DNA of 8,714 nt from Verrucomicrobiales bacterium (GCA_028293405.1 JAQGOW010000220.1:1-8714), one strand, 5' to 3'. Positions 1 through 7,272 are shown, numbered from the stretch's first letter. Program-made: numbers and translations. The notes: generated by a model from the sequence alone, not told the origin.

Positions 1-705
1 GTACGGCGCGGAAAAACTCGTCTCCTCTCCGGGCGCGCATAAGTCCGGTTTGGCACGACCATCCGGCGTTCCGCCAACACTGCTCAAGGCATCGCTGACA
101 CCGACACCAATATTGTTGTAGGCGGCGCCAGGTGGATATGCCGTTGTACCGTTACCGACAGCCGAACAAAAGATCGTCCCAAATCGGGCTACGTAGTTAT
201 CATAGGTTGTATTGATTGCAGCGTCTTGAGCCGACGTATTGTTGACGAAAAGAAAACTTTGATTGATGACTTTGCCGGGAGTCGCCTGGGAGAGTGCTAC
301 AACGTTTTCGTAAAACGTATCCGCCAAATAATTGTCAACGTGCAGCACACCGGGCGACGGTCCGTCGTAGATGTGGTAGAAGTGCGATGCGACACCACCT
401 GCATGCCCCGATTCCGCTCCGACACTGTTCGGGAACGTCGTCGCAGTGCCGAGCCCGCTAATCCAAGTAAATAAACTAGTCGGCTGCCCGACGGCGGCCG
501 GCGCGACCTCGAATTGGTTGGTGTTAGCGTTCGATTCCGACGCCTCTGCTTGCGTCACATAGATGCCGGTCCCGATTAACGTCGGGTCGACTGCACGCAA
601 TGGAGTCACACCAATGGTATCGAAGTCCGAAGCAAAAACGTTGAAAGCCGCGCACAGGAGGAAGCTCAACACCCAGACAAATTGGCGTTGAGTTTTCAGT
701 GTCAT
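1..705 (-). CDS. Secreted subtilisin-like (S8) serine peptidase family protein, N-terminal part, cut by window start
   Basis: The frame is open from an ATG at 703-705 to the first base, giving 235 residues with the C-terminus missing. Residues 1 to about 26 form a Sec signal peptide: basic start, hydrophobic run WVLSFLLCAAF, and a probable cut after VFA. The mature part follows the S8 subtilase order. GTGIYVTQAEA (45-55) sits where the catalytic Asp motif is expected, SGHAGGVASHFY (99-110) is the catalytic His motif with H101, INQS (147-150) matches the strand usually reading INMS, and FCSAVGNG (179-186) matches the AAGN oxyanion motif with N185. GRAKPDLCAPG (216-226) is the block that precedes the nucleophile region. 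The GTS-x-A-P serine motif would lie outside the window. The Asp motif has Glu (E54) at the expected position, so activity is uncertain. The protein is probably exported. It diverges from the deaminase gene. Family assignment is fairly sure; substrate is unknown. Confidence 0.75.
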   Translation of the reverse strand, partial: MTLKTQRQFVWVLSFLLCAAFNVFASDFDTIGVTPLRAVDPTLIGTGIYVTQAEASESNANTNQFEVAPAAVGQPTSLFTWISGLGTATTFPNSVGAESGHAGGVASHFYHIYDGPSPGVLHVDNYLADTFYENVVALSQATPGKVINQSFLFVNNTSAQDAAINTTYDNYVARFGTIFCSAVGNGTTAYPPGAAYNNIGVGVSDALSSVGGTPDGRAKPDLCAPGEETSFSAPY

Positions 706-716
706 CCTACCCAACA

Positions 717-745
717 ATAATGCCAGATATTACTCCATCGAGCAA
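717..745 (-). promoter_or_regulatory. Possible sigma-70-type promoter for the subtilase-like gene
   Basis: Read on the minus strand, TTGCTC (745-740) and CATTAT (722-717) are separated by 17 bases. The second box ends 11 bases before the ATG. The -35 matches the consensus only in its TTG and the -10 matches in four of six positions, so this is a weak, position-based suggestion. A purine-rich GGGTAGG directly abuts the ATG and is too close to act as a normal ribosome binding site. Confidence 0.22.
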
Positions 746-757
746 CTAAGTCTGTCG

Positions 758-771
758 TCGCAATAGTGCGA
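758..771. repeat. Short inverted repeat between divergent genes
   Basis: TCGCA and TGCGA flank the four bases ATAG, giving a perfect 5-bp dyad. It lies between the divergent subtilase-like and deaminase genes, about 50 bases from one start and about 60 from the other. A regulator-binding site is possible from its position, but dyads this short also occur by chance. Confidence 0.2.
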
Positions 772-832
772 TAGCTTATATCAGTTTTTCCACGTGTCCT
801 TTCGCCAAATTGCTGCTTTAATATCGCTGCAA

Positions 833-1843
833 ATGAAGTGCTTCGATTCCAAATACAACGCCATTCCGAAAACGGAAATCCACTGTCATCTGGAAGGCGC
901 TATTCGCACATCGACCATTATCGACGTTGCCAAGCAATACGGTTTGAAGCTTCCATCACACGACATCGCCGGCCTGGACCCGCACGTCAAAGTTCTGGAA
1001 CAGTTGAAGAATCTCGATGCAGTGCTTCGTGCATTCCGCATCGCACAAAACAGCATCACGAGCGTCGACGTTGTCGAACGAATCGCATGGGAAGCATTTG
1101 AGGATGCGGCCAAACAAAATATCAAATTGTTCGAAGTGCGGTTCTCGCCTGACTTCGCTTTCAGTGGGCACAAGATCGATTGGGACGCCGGTCTCAAAGC
1201 AATCCTTCGCGCCAAACAACGCGCGCAGGAAAAGTTCGGCATGGCCATCGGTTTGATCGCAATTTCATCCCGCAGTATGGGCATGCCTTCGTGCGAAAAG
1301 ACGGTCGATTGGGCAATCCAGCAAAAAAAGGAAATCCACGCCTTCGACCTCGCCGATGGCGAGCTGACGCACCCAATCCAACATTTCATCGGCCCGGTGC
1401 TGCGCGCCAAAAACGCGGGCCTAAAAATTACGATCCATTCTGGCGAAGACACCAATGGTCAGGCCGTCATCGACACCATTTGCGCTGTCGAACCAGATCG
1501 CATTGGCCACGGCGTGCGCATCATTCACGATCAAAAGGCGATCGATTTAGTGAAATCGCGCGGTGTGACGCTGGAACTGAACCCGTGGAGCAATTATCTC
1601 ACGAACGCCGTCGATCGCATTGAGGAACATCCGCTGAAGCGACTTTTCGACATGGGCGTCAAAGTAACAATTAGCTCCGATGACCCAGAAGTTTTGGAAA
1701 CGAATCTAAACAACGAATACCGCATTGCGCACGAAGTTCTCGGAATGAGCCTCGACGATATCAAGGAATGCAATCGCAATGCGATCGCCGCTTCGTTCAT
1801 TCCAAAAGACGACCTCCGCAAAGTCGCGACCTTTTTCAACTAG
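833..1843 (+). CDS. Adenosine deaminase family protein (zinc-dependent amidohydrolase)
   Basis: This is a 336-residue metal-dependent (beta/alpha)8-barrel deaminase, the usual size for the family. These enzymes hydrolytically remove the 6-amino group from adenosine or a related purine in the cytoplasm. Visible motifs, numbered from the ATG at 833, are HCHLEG (H17 and H19, zinc ligands), HSGED (H202 ligand, E205 proton donor), IGHGVR (H226) and SSDDP (D283 and D284; the first Asp of this pair is normally the last zinc ligand). The catalytic set is complete, so it should be active. The substrate is not clear: the motifs read HSGE rather than HAGE, ELNPWSN rather than the common E-x-CPTSN, and SSDDP rather than NTDDP or NSDDP. 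Adenosine, adenine or 6-amino-6-deoxyfutalosine are all possible. An in-frame GTG at 794 would add 13 residues; I prefer the ATG because the conserved IPKTE-HxH block then starts near residue 11, as in relatives. Neither start has a clear ribosome binding site. Confidence 0.9.
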   Translation: MKCFDSKYNAIPKTEIHCHLEGAIRTSTIIDVAKQYGLKLPSHDIAGLDPHVKVLEQLKNLDAVLRAFRIAQNSITSVDVVERIAWEAFEDAAKQNIKLFEVRFSPDFAFSGHKIDWDAGLKAILRAKQRAQEKFGMAIGLIAISSRSMGMPSCEKTVDWAIQQKKEIHAFDLADGELTHPIQHFIGPVLRAKNAGLKITIHSGEDTNGQAVIDTICAVEPDRIGHGVRIIHDQKAIDLVKSRGVTLELNPWSNYLTNAVDRIEEHPLKRLFDMGVKVTISSDDPEVLETNLNNEYRIAHEVLGMSLDDIKECNRNAIAASFIPKDDLRKVATFFN

Positions 1844-1895
1844 CAGCGGTCTCTTACGACTTCTCCTGCCGGCAACCAGATTCCGGTTTTAAATT

Positions 1896-1930
1896 CGTGA
1901 ATCTTCATTCACGCAAAACTCCATTCACGC
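1896..1930 (+). repeat. Hairpin plus direct repeat upstream of the LOG gene
   Basis: CGTGAAT (1896-1902) and ATTCACG (1907-1913) form a perfect 7-bp stem with loop CTTC. The right arm is part of CATTCACGC (1906-1914), which recurs exactly at 1922-1930, 16 bases downstream. The three related arms lie 50 to 84 bases before the LOG start and about 50 bases after the deaminase stop. No T-run follows, which argues against an intrinsic terminator. A regulator-binding site for the downstream cluster is a reasonable guess; no known operator was recognised. The rest of the 1844-1979 gap shows nothing else I can support. Confidence 0.4.
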
Positions 1931-1979
1931 CGCGCCATCTCATTCGACAATCAACACAACTTGTCATTACATTGCCCGC

Positions 1980-2660
1980 ATGAACAGTCCAGCTATCCCT
2001 TTCACGAAAGAGGACCCTTGGCGGATTTTTCGGATCATGGCCGAATTTGTGGAGTCGTTTGAGATTCTTTCGCAAGTCGGCCCTGCAGTCACGATTTTCG
2101 GCTCCGCTCGTTTGCAACCCACCAACCAATATTATCAGGACGCAATTAAGATCGGGCGCGAGCTCGCCGAGAAAAAGTTAGCGGTGATCACCGGTGGCGG
2201 CCCGGGCATCATGGAAGCTGCGAATCGCGGCGCAACCGAGGCAAAAGGAAAATCAGTCGGCCTCAACATTGAGCTGCCGTTCGAACAACAAGGAAATCGC
2301 TTTGCGAACGTGCCATTGCACTTCCACTATTTTTTCTCGCGCAAAGTCTGTTTCGTGAAATACAGCGTGGCCTTCATTTATATGCCCGGCGGATTCGGGA
2401 CGATGGATGAGTTATTTGAAGTGCTTACGTTAGTGCAGACAACGCGCATCCCGCGGTTCCCGTTGATTCTCTACGGAAGCCAATACTGGAGCGGCTTGCT
2501 GCAATGGTTGAAAACAACGGCGGAAGGTAACGCGATGATTTCACCGGGCGACCTGGATTTGCTGCACGTTACCGACAGCACGGATGAAGTAATCGCCATC
2601 ATCGCCGACTACATGCAACGAGTCGGTCCGCCCGAGCAAATTCCAAAGACGCTCGCGTAG
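1980..2660 (+). CDS. LOG family (TIGR00730-type) Rossmann-fold nucleotide-binding protein
   Basis: This 226-residue protein belongs to the lysine-decarboxylase-like LOG family. Studied members are phosphoribohydrolases that split nucleoside 5'-monophosphates such as AMP or cytokinin ribotides into base and ribose 5-phosphate. The motifs are in the expected order: FGSAR (40-44), the glycine-rich TGGGPGIMEAANRGA (71-85), SRKVCFVKYS (120-129) with the conserved basic pair R121-K122, and PGGFGTMDE (136-144), the PGGxGTxxE signature with E144. No lysine decarboxylase activity should be inferred despite the common misnaming. The ATG at 1980 gives an N-terminus of normal length; an in-frame ATG at 2037 would remove 19 residues. 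It leads a plus-strand cluster, with the protease gene starting 38 bases after its stop. Whether the true substrate is AMP, a cytokinin precursor or another nucleotide cannot be read from the sequence. Confidence 0.9.
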   Translation: MNSPAIPFTKEDPWRIFRIMAEFVESFEILSQVGPAVTIFGSARLQPTNQYYQDAIKIGRELAEKKLAVITGGGPGIMEAANRGATEAKGKSVGLNIELPFEQQGNRFANVPLHFHYFFSRKVCFVKYSVAFIYMPGGFGTMDELFEVLTLVQTTRIPRFPLILYGSQYWSGLLQWLKTTAEGNAMISPGDLDLLHVTDSTDEVIAIIADYMQRVGPPEQIPKTLA

Positions 2661-2698
2661 GGATTGCGACCGCCGCAGATTCAGGCAAGTTGACGGAG

Positions 2699-3961
2699 AT
2701 GTATCAAGTTACTCGACTCGAAAATGGCTTAAACATTGCCACGGCAGAGATGCCGCACATGGCCAGCGTCAGCCTGGGCATATGGGTCGGCATCGGCAGC
2801 CGCTACGAACCTGAACGCATCAGCGGCGTCTCGCACTTTATCGAGCACTTGTTGTTCAAGGGCACCAAAAAACGGTCCGCTAAACAAATCTCTCAGGACG
2901 TCGAAGGCATCGGCGGTTATCTCAATGCTTTCACCAGCGAAGAAAATACCTGCTTCTATTCAAAAGCACGTCACGATTGCTTCGACGAATTGCTCGATGT
3001 CCTCACCGACATGCTCTTGAACTCGACATTTGTCCCCGTCGAAATCGGCAAAGAACGGGACGTCATCAAAGAAGAGTTGGCCATGTATATGGACCAACCG
3101 CAGCAATACGTGCATGAGTTGCTCAATGCCACGATGTGGCCGAATCAACCGCTTGGCCGGTCCATCACCGGCACAGAAAAAAATCTCGATTACATTCGGC
3201 GCAAACACCTCGTCGAATTTCAGCGCAATAATTACATCGCTCCGTCCACGCTCATCGCGGCCGCGGGTCGACTTGATCACAAAAGCGTCGTTAAAGCAGT
3301 TAAGCGTTACATCAAATCCTGGCCGACCGGAAAACCCGCCCAGTTCACGCCCGCGATCGAGAAGCAAACAAAACCGAACATTCACCTGTTCAGCAAGAAA
3401 ACTGAACAAACACAACTCGCTTTGGGCGTGCGCACTTGCCCACGTCACGATGAACGGCGCTTCGGCCTGCGCCTGCTCAACACCGTTCTGGGCGAGAACA
3501 TGAGCTCGCGCCTGTTCCAAACCATTCGCGAAGATCAAGGCATCGCTTACTCGATTTATAGTTCGAACAGTTTTTTTGACGATACCGGCGACCTCGTCAT
3601 TTCCGCTGGTCTCGATGAAGGCAACCTAGAAAAAACGTTGAAGATCATCGTGCGCGAAATGAAAAAGCTGCGCGACCAACCGGTTCCGAAATCCGAACTC
3701 CGGCGCGCCTGCGACTACGTCATTGGCCAACTCGAACTCAGCCTCGAGAATAGCGAGAACCAGATGATGTGGGTCGGCGAACACATGCTCGGCTACGGAA
3801 AAATCTTCGATCCCGCAACCGTCAAACTGCGCCTCAGCAAAGTCACCGCCGCTGACATTCGTCGCGCTGCCAACGAGTTTTTAGTTCCGAACCGTCTCAA
3901 CCTCGCTTTGATTAGCCCGGTGAAATCGGCGAATGGGTTCGAAAAGATTCTATCCGCGTAA
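2699..3961 (+). CDS. M16 family zinc metallopeptidase (processing-peptidase-like)
   Basis: This 420-residue protein is a typical bacterial single-unit M16B peptidase, similar in length to the mitochondrial processing peptidase beta subunit. Numbered from the ATG at 2699, the inverted zinc motif HFIEH lies at 46-50 (H46 and H50 ligands, E49 general base). The distal glutamate is in ERDVIKEEL (119-127) at E125 or E126. GGYLNAFTSEENT (72-84) follows as usual. The C-terminal half holds LGENMSSRLFQTIR and GIAYSIYS, the M16 R/Y substrate-binding segment, followed by DDTG. Both halves are present and the zinc site is complete, so an active protease acting on short or unfolded peptides is likely. No signal peptide is visible, so it is probably cytoplasmic. 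A TTG nine bases upstream (2690) is an alternative start. The stop is only three bases before the pabB start, which implies cotranscription, although no functional link to folate synthesis is known to me. Confidence 0.93.
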   Translation: MYQVTRLENGLNIATAEMPHMASVSLGIWVGIGSRYEPERISGVSHFIEHLLFKGTKKRSAKQISQDVEGIGGYLNAFTSEENTCFYSKARHDCFDELLDVLTDMLLNSTFVPVEIGKERDVIKEELAMYMDQPQQYVHELLNATMWPNQPLGRSITGTEKNLDYIRRKHLVEFQRNNYIAPSTLIAAAGRLDHKSVVKAVKRYIKSWPTGKPAQFTPAIEKQTKPNIHLFSKKTEQTQLALGVRTCPRHDERRFGLRLLNTVLGENMSSRLFQTIREDQGIAYSIYSSNSFFDDTGDLVISAGLDEGNLEKTLKIIVREMKKLRDQPVPKSELRRACDYVIGQLELSLENSENQMMWVGEHMLGYGKIFDPATVKLRLSKVTAADIRRAANEFLVPNRLNLALISPVKSANGFEKILSA

Positions 3962-3964
3962 CAC

Positions 3965-5398
3965 GTGCGCCCAACCATCCAGGAAATCCAAACCTCGCAC
4001 ACGCCCGAGACGCTCGTTGAGCAACTCGCAGGCGAACCGGGCATTGTCCTTCTGCGCAGCGCGCTGTTTGATTCGCCACATGCTCACTATTCTTTTGTTA
4101 GCGCGCGTCCGTTCGTGACATTTCGCAGTTTCGGTTCACGTTGCGAAATAACCACCGACATACCGCACATCCAGTTCGGCAATCCGTGGCACGCGCTGGA
4201 TAGCTTGATGTCTCGCTACGAATTGCTCGACGAAATCGATTTACCGTTCCCTCTTGGCGGCTGTTTCGGATACTGGGGATACGACTTAAAAAACTTCGTC
4301 GAACCAAAACTTCCGCGCACAGCGGTCAACGACCTCGAACTGCCTGACTGCAATGTCGGCTTTTACGACACCGTTGTTGTCTTCGATCATCGTCTTGCAA
4401 AAACGTGGATCGTTTCCACAGGTCTGCAATCTGACGGCTCGCGTAGTGAAGAGCAGGCGAAACTAGGTCTGGAATTCTGGAACAGTGTCTTTTCGCGATC
4501 GTCAAAAGCAGCTGCATCACCCAACCATTCGGCAATGGCGCCGGTGATAGAAAGCAACCTCAGTCGCGCTGACTTCATCGCCAGCGTACAAAAAGCACAA
4601 GACTACATTCGCAACGGCCACATCTATCAGGTAAATCTTTCCCAACGACTCGCCGGCGAATGGCCACAGTCCGGGTGGGATTTATTTAACAATTTGCACG
4701 AAGTCTCCCCTGCTCCATTTTCCGCATATTTAGATTGCGGCCATTTTCAAATCTGCTCCTCGTCTCCAGAACTTTTTTTACGCCTCAGCGGCAGTTCCAT
4801 TCAAACGCGCCCAATCAAAGGGACCCGCCCGCGCTCCACCGATTCTGTGCGCGACGCTCAGCTCAGTTACGAACTGCAAACCAGCGCCAAGGAAATGTCC
4901 GAACTGGTCATGATCACCGATTTACTTCGCAATGATCTCGGCAAAGTTTGCGAATACGGTTCTGTGCACGTCCCGGAACTCGTCCGCCTCGAGCGCTACC
5001 CGCAAGTGCAGCATCTCGTGTCAACGGTTGAAGGCCGGTTGCGCGGCGATCAAACCCATTTCTCCAGTTTTGCCTCGTGTTTTCCCGGCGGCAGCATCAC
5101 CGGCGCGCCGAAAATTCGCGCGATGGAGATCATCGACCAACTCGAACCAATCACGCGCGGCCCCTATACCGGTGCCATCGGCTATCTCGGCTTCAATCGC
5201 GAAAGCCAACTGAGCATCACCATTCGCACCGCGCTCGCCAAAAACGGCAAAGCCTATTTTCACGTCGGAGCAGGCATCGTTGCCGACTCTAATCCTGAAG
5301 CCGAATACGATGAAACAATCGCCAAAGCCGCAGGTTTCCGCGCGGCGCTTGAACACCGCAGCGTTGGAGTTCAAGCTTCGGCTAATCGAACCCATTGA
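3965..5398 (+). CDS. pabB: Aminodeoxychorismate synthase component I
   Basis: PabB converts chorismate and ammonia to 4-amino-4-deoxychorismate, the first committed step toward 4-aminobenzoate and folate. The 477-residue protein has an N-terminal anthranilate-synthase-I-like region (about 1-150), with HYSF (41-44) and GGCFGYWGYD (98-107), and a full chorismate-binding domain (about 200-465). Its motifs include HIYQVNLSQR (219-228), SSSPELFLR (265-273), PIKGTRPR (283-290), ITDLLRNDLGK (317-327), CFPGGSITGAPK (372-383) and HVGAGIVADS (433-442). The lysine in PIKGT (K285) is the main reason to call PabB rather than TrpE: PabB uses a lysine there, whereas anthranilate synthases usually read PIAGT. 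The start is a GTG three bases after the protease stop; there is no better start nearby. The pabC candidate follows 16 bases downstream. No glutamine amidotransferase (PabA) domain is fused or adjacent, so PabA must be supplied from elsewhere. Confidence 0.92.
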   Translation: MRPTIQEIQTSHTPETLVEQLAGEPGIVLLRSALFDSPHAHYSFVSARPFVTFRSFGSRCEITTDIPHIQFGNPWHALDSLMSRYELLDEIDLPFPLGGCFGYWGYDLKNFVEPKLPRTAVNDLELPDCNVGFYDTVVVFDHRLAKTWIVSTGLQSDGSRSEEQAKLGLEFWNSVFSRSSKAAASPNHSAMAPVIESNLSRADFIASVQKAQDYIRNGHIYQVNLSQRLAGEWPQSGWDLFNNLHEVSPAPFSAYLDCGHFQICSSSPELFLRLSGSSIQTRPIKGTRPRSTDSVRDAQLSYELQTSAKEMSELVMITDLLRNDLGKVCEYGSVHVPELVRLERYPQVQHLVSTVEGRLRGDQTHFSSFASCFPGGSITGAPKIRAMEIIDQLEPITRGPYTGAIGYLGFNRESQLSITIRTALAKNGKAYFHVGAGIVADSNPEAEYDETIAKAAGFRAALEHRSVGVQASANRTH

Positions 5399-5414
5399 TC
5401 CGCCTGACACACCT

Positions 5415-6248
5415 ATGATCGTTTTCCTAAACGGCAAATTTGTCCCGGAAGAGCAAGCGGTTGTCTCAATTTTCGACCGCGGTCTTCTTTATGGCGATGG
5501 CTTGTTCGAAGCGATTCGCATCCGCGCCGGCAAACCTTTTCGCTGGGAGCAGCACCTCGAACGATTGCAACAAGGCGCCACGTTACTGAATTTAAAAGTG
5601 CCTTTCACGTCAGACGAACTCCGGAAAGTCGCACAAGAACTCTCCGCAAAAAATCAGATGCCTGAAGCGATCCTTCGCCTCTATGTCTCGCGGGGCGTCG
5701 GCGAAAGAGGCTATTCGCCCAAAGGCGCGAACAACCCATTCCTATCGATGGCGCTGTTTCCGACCCCGCCCCTTGATTTCAACAACCCGCCACGTCGCAA
5801 AGTCGTGGTTGCGAAAATCACTGTCCCAGCCAACCACCCGCTTACCGCAATCAAGAGCACCAACAAACTGACTCACATTCTCGCTCGCGCGGAAGCCGAT
5901 GCATTCGGCGCCGACGAAGCACTTCTCGTGAACACCGACGGCGACCTCGCCGAAGGCACGTCGTGCAACCTCTTTTGGATTCAAAACAACGTCATCTTCA
6001 CACCGCCCATCGAAAGCGGCGCATTGCCTGGCGTGACGCGAAATCTGGTTTTGGAACTCTGCCCGAAGCTTTCAATCCCAATAAAGGAAGCGGCCGCCAA
6101 ACCTGACGTCCTGTTCACAGCCGACGGTGTCTTCCTTTCACACACAACAATGGGAATCGTCGAAGTGGAACAAGTGGACGGAAAAACCGCGGCACGTTCT
6201 CCGATAGTGCAACAAATTCAACAAGCTTACCGAGAGTGTCTCGGTTAA
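5415..6248 (+). CDS. pabC: Class IV aminotransferase-fold PLP enzyme, probably aminodeoxychorismate lyase
   Basis: This 277-residue protein is a fold-type IV PLP enzyme, the family of aminodeoxychorismate lyase (PabC), branched-chain aminotransferase and D-amino-acid aminotransferase. Seen motifs are FDRGLLYGDGLFEAIR (20-35), IKSTNKL (146-152) with the PLP lysine K147, LAEGTSCNLFW (178-188) with E180, and a C-terminal LFTADGVFLSHTTMGI (233-248). The motifs alone do not separate the three activities. The position 16 bases after pabB argues for PabC, which splits 4-amino-4-deoxychorismate into 4-aminobenzoate and pyruvate. The ATG at 5415 starts the protein at MIVFLNGKF, the normal N-terminus. 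The open frame reaches back to a TTG at 5280, but that part overlaps the end of pabB and has no family similarity. The stop codon overlaps the stop of the convergent lipoprotein gene. Confidence 0.85.
   Translation: MIVFLNGKFVPEEQAVVSIFDRGLLYGDGLFEAIRIRAGKPFRWEQHLERLQQGATLLNLKVPFTSDELRKVAQELSAKNQMPEAILRLYVSRGVGERGYSPKGANNPFLSMALFPTPPLDFNNPPRRKVVVAKITVPANHPLTAIKSTNKLTHILARAEADAFGADEALLVNTDGDLAEGTSCNLFWIQNNVIFTPPIESGALPGVTRNLVLELCPKLSIPIKEAAAKPDVLFTADGVFLSHTTMGIVEVEQVDGKTAARSPIVQQIQQAYRECLG
6229..6245. terminator. Small hairpin at the convergent gene ends, possible bidirectional terminator
   Basis: ACCGAGA (6229-6235) and TCTCGGT (6239-6245) form a perfect 7-bp stem with the 3-base loop GTG. 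It covers the last codons of pabC and reaches the stop codon of the opposing lipoprotein gene. The flanks are only moderately T-rich on either strand (TTAATTGGTTG on plus), so termination efficiency is doubtful. It is the only visible candidate between the two converging transcripts. Confidence 0.4.
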
Positions 6249-7228
6249 TTGGTTGCGACTGGTTTTGGTAACGTCGAAACCGAATCTAAATTCACCGATA
6301 CCGTTTGGGACATCGGCAACTTCTCGCCATCCGGTCCCTTGGCTCGATTCCAGGTGTACTGCTCGTGTACGACACTATCGACGATCAGGCTCAGTTCCGG
6401 ATCAAACCAGTAACGCCCGTAATACTTGCCGTCCTCGACCGCGCTTTTGTTCTTCGCGCTCTGCGTGGTAATTGGGCCTTCGAATTCGATCAACGCGCAC
6501 TTGCGGCTATCGTGCCATTGCCATCCACGAAAGGTGAACGTCGCGTCTGACTGCAGTCCGTTGCTCAAATCGTTCGTCTGATGCCATGTGTCACCCACGT
6601 GCACTGACTTTTCCGGAAGTTTATTGAACTCCACCATCTGTCTAACGGTTTGAGTCGAAGCCAACCGCCGCACCGACCCATCCACTCTGCGCAAGTTCTT
6701 CTTCGCTGTCGCCGCCGCAACTAATTCGTCGAGCCCATAGACCTTCGACAAAGTCCCGCGCCGTGCAAGCTCGGCTCCAAAATGACCATGGATCAAGCTG
6801 CGCATCGTCTCCGCAAAGTCACCCGTCATCGGCACCGCACGGTTTTCGGAGTCGAAATAAAGTTTCGACTCATCTCCCGAAAACACCTGCAAAACCAGCG
6901 CGAGATATTCGATATCGAGCTGCTTGTGAGCTTTGCTTGTCTCGTTGGTGACCATCAAACGGTAGTCAGTTTCGAAATGCGTCTCCTGCGAACCCATTCC
7001 AAATTTCCATTTACTGGAAGTATAACTGTTATCTGTCTCTAAATGGAACGCGTAGCGATGGTCCGGTTGCAGTTCACATTTGAGTTCGACGGCGGGATCG
7101 CTGGGACTGCCGGTGATATCCGGCTCAGGTTCGTGGCTGAATATAGTGGCTTTGCGCGAGCATCCGCTGGCAAAAACCAGTGCTGCTACAACAAAAGCGC
7201 AAAAAAACGCGTATCTCATCTGCATCAT
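6245..7228 (-). CDS. Putative lipoprotein of unknown function (DUF6263-like)
   Basis: This 327-residue protein begins with a lipoprotein signal: a short n-region containing R5, a hydrophobic stretch FFCAFVVAALVF (8-19), then ASGC with C23 as the lipidated cysteine, followed by SRK. It is expected to sit on a membrane facing the periplasm. The mature part is soluble and mostly beta-like, with segments such as YRLMVTNET and the VGDTWHQ motif. Its pattern (long beta region, a GTLSKVYGLDEL-type segment, then VHVGDTW) resembles the DUF6263 type of bacterial lipoproteins, but this is from memory and unproven. No catalytic motif is evident. In-frame starts are TTG at 7237 and ATGs at 7228, 7225 and 7219; I chose the first ATG, and all keep the lipobox. 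No ribosome binding site is clear. It lies downstream of the GH43 gene on the same strand but is separated from it by a strong terminator, so it probably has its own promoter. Confidence 0.75.
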   Translation of the reverse strand: MMQMRYAFFCAFVVAALVFASGCSRKATIFSHEPEPDITGSPSDPAVELKCELQPDHRYAFHLETDNSYTSSKWKFGMGSQETHFETDYRLMVTNETSKAHKQLDIEYLALVLQVFSGDESKLYFDSENRAVPMTGDFAETMRSLIHGHFGAELARRGTLSKVYGLDELVAAATAKKNLRRVDGSVRRLASTQTVRQMVEFNKLPEKSVHVGDTWHQTNDLSNGLQSDATFTFRGWQWHDSRKCALIEFEGPITTQSAKNKSAVEDGKYYGRYWFDPELSLIVDSVVHEQYTWNRAKGPDGEKLPMSQTVSVNLDSVSTLPKPVATN

Positions 7229-7272
7229 TAGACGCAATGGACGACGCGTTTGTTACTGGTATTCAAAAACCT

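Noticed and set aside
226..474. Plus-strand open frame of 82 codons in the first 500 bases
   Set aside because: It is antisense to the subtilase-like frame, which has a signal peptide and S8 motifs. The small frame is Arg-rich with no features.
886..1455. Minus-strand open frame of 189 codons within the deaminase gene
   Set aside because: It is antisense to a well-supported gene, is rich in Ser, Arg and Cys without any motif, and is consistent with a codon-bias shadow.
1867..1894. CCGG...CCGG followed by TTTT after the deaminase stop, as a terminator
   Set aside because: The stem is only four base pairs around a ten-base loop, too weak to claim.
2960..3538. Minus-strand open frame of 192 codons within the M16 protease gene
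   Set aside because: It is antisense to the zinc protease, with no recognisable family features and no upstream signals.
5280..5414. N-terminal extension of the pabC candidate from a TTG
   Set aside because: It overlaps the end of pabB in another frame. The family N-terminus begins at the ATG at 5415 (MIVFLNG).
5021..5437. Minus-strand open frame of 138 codons across the pabB/pabC junction
   Set aside because: It is antisense to two well-supported genes and has no motif of its own.
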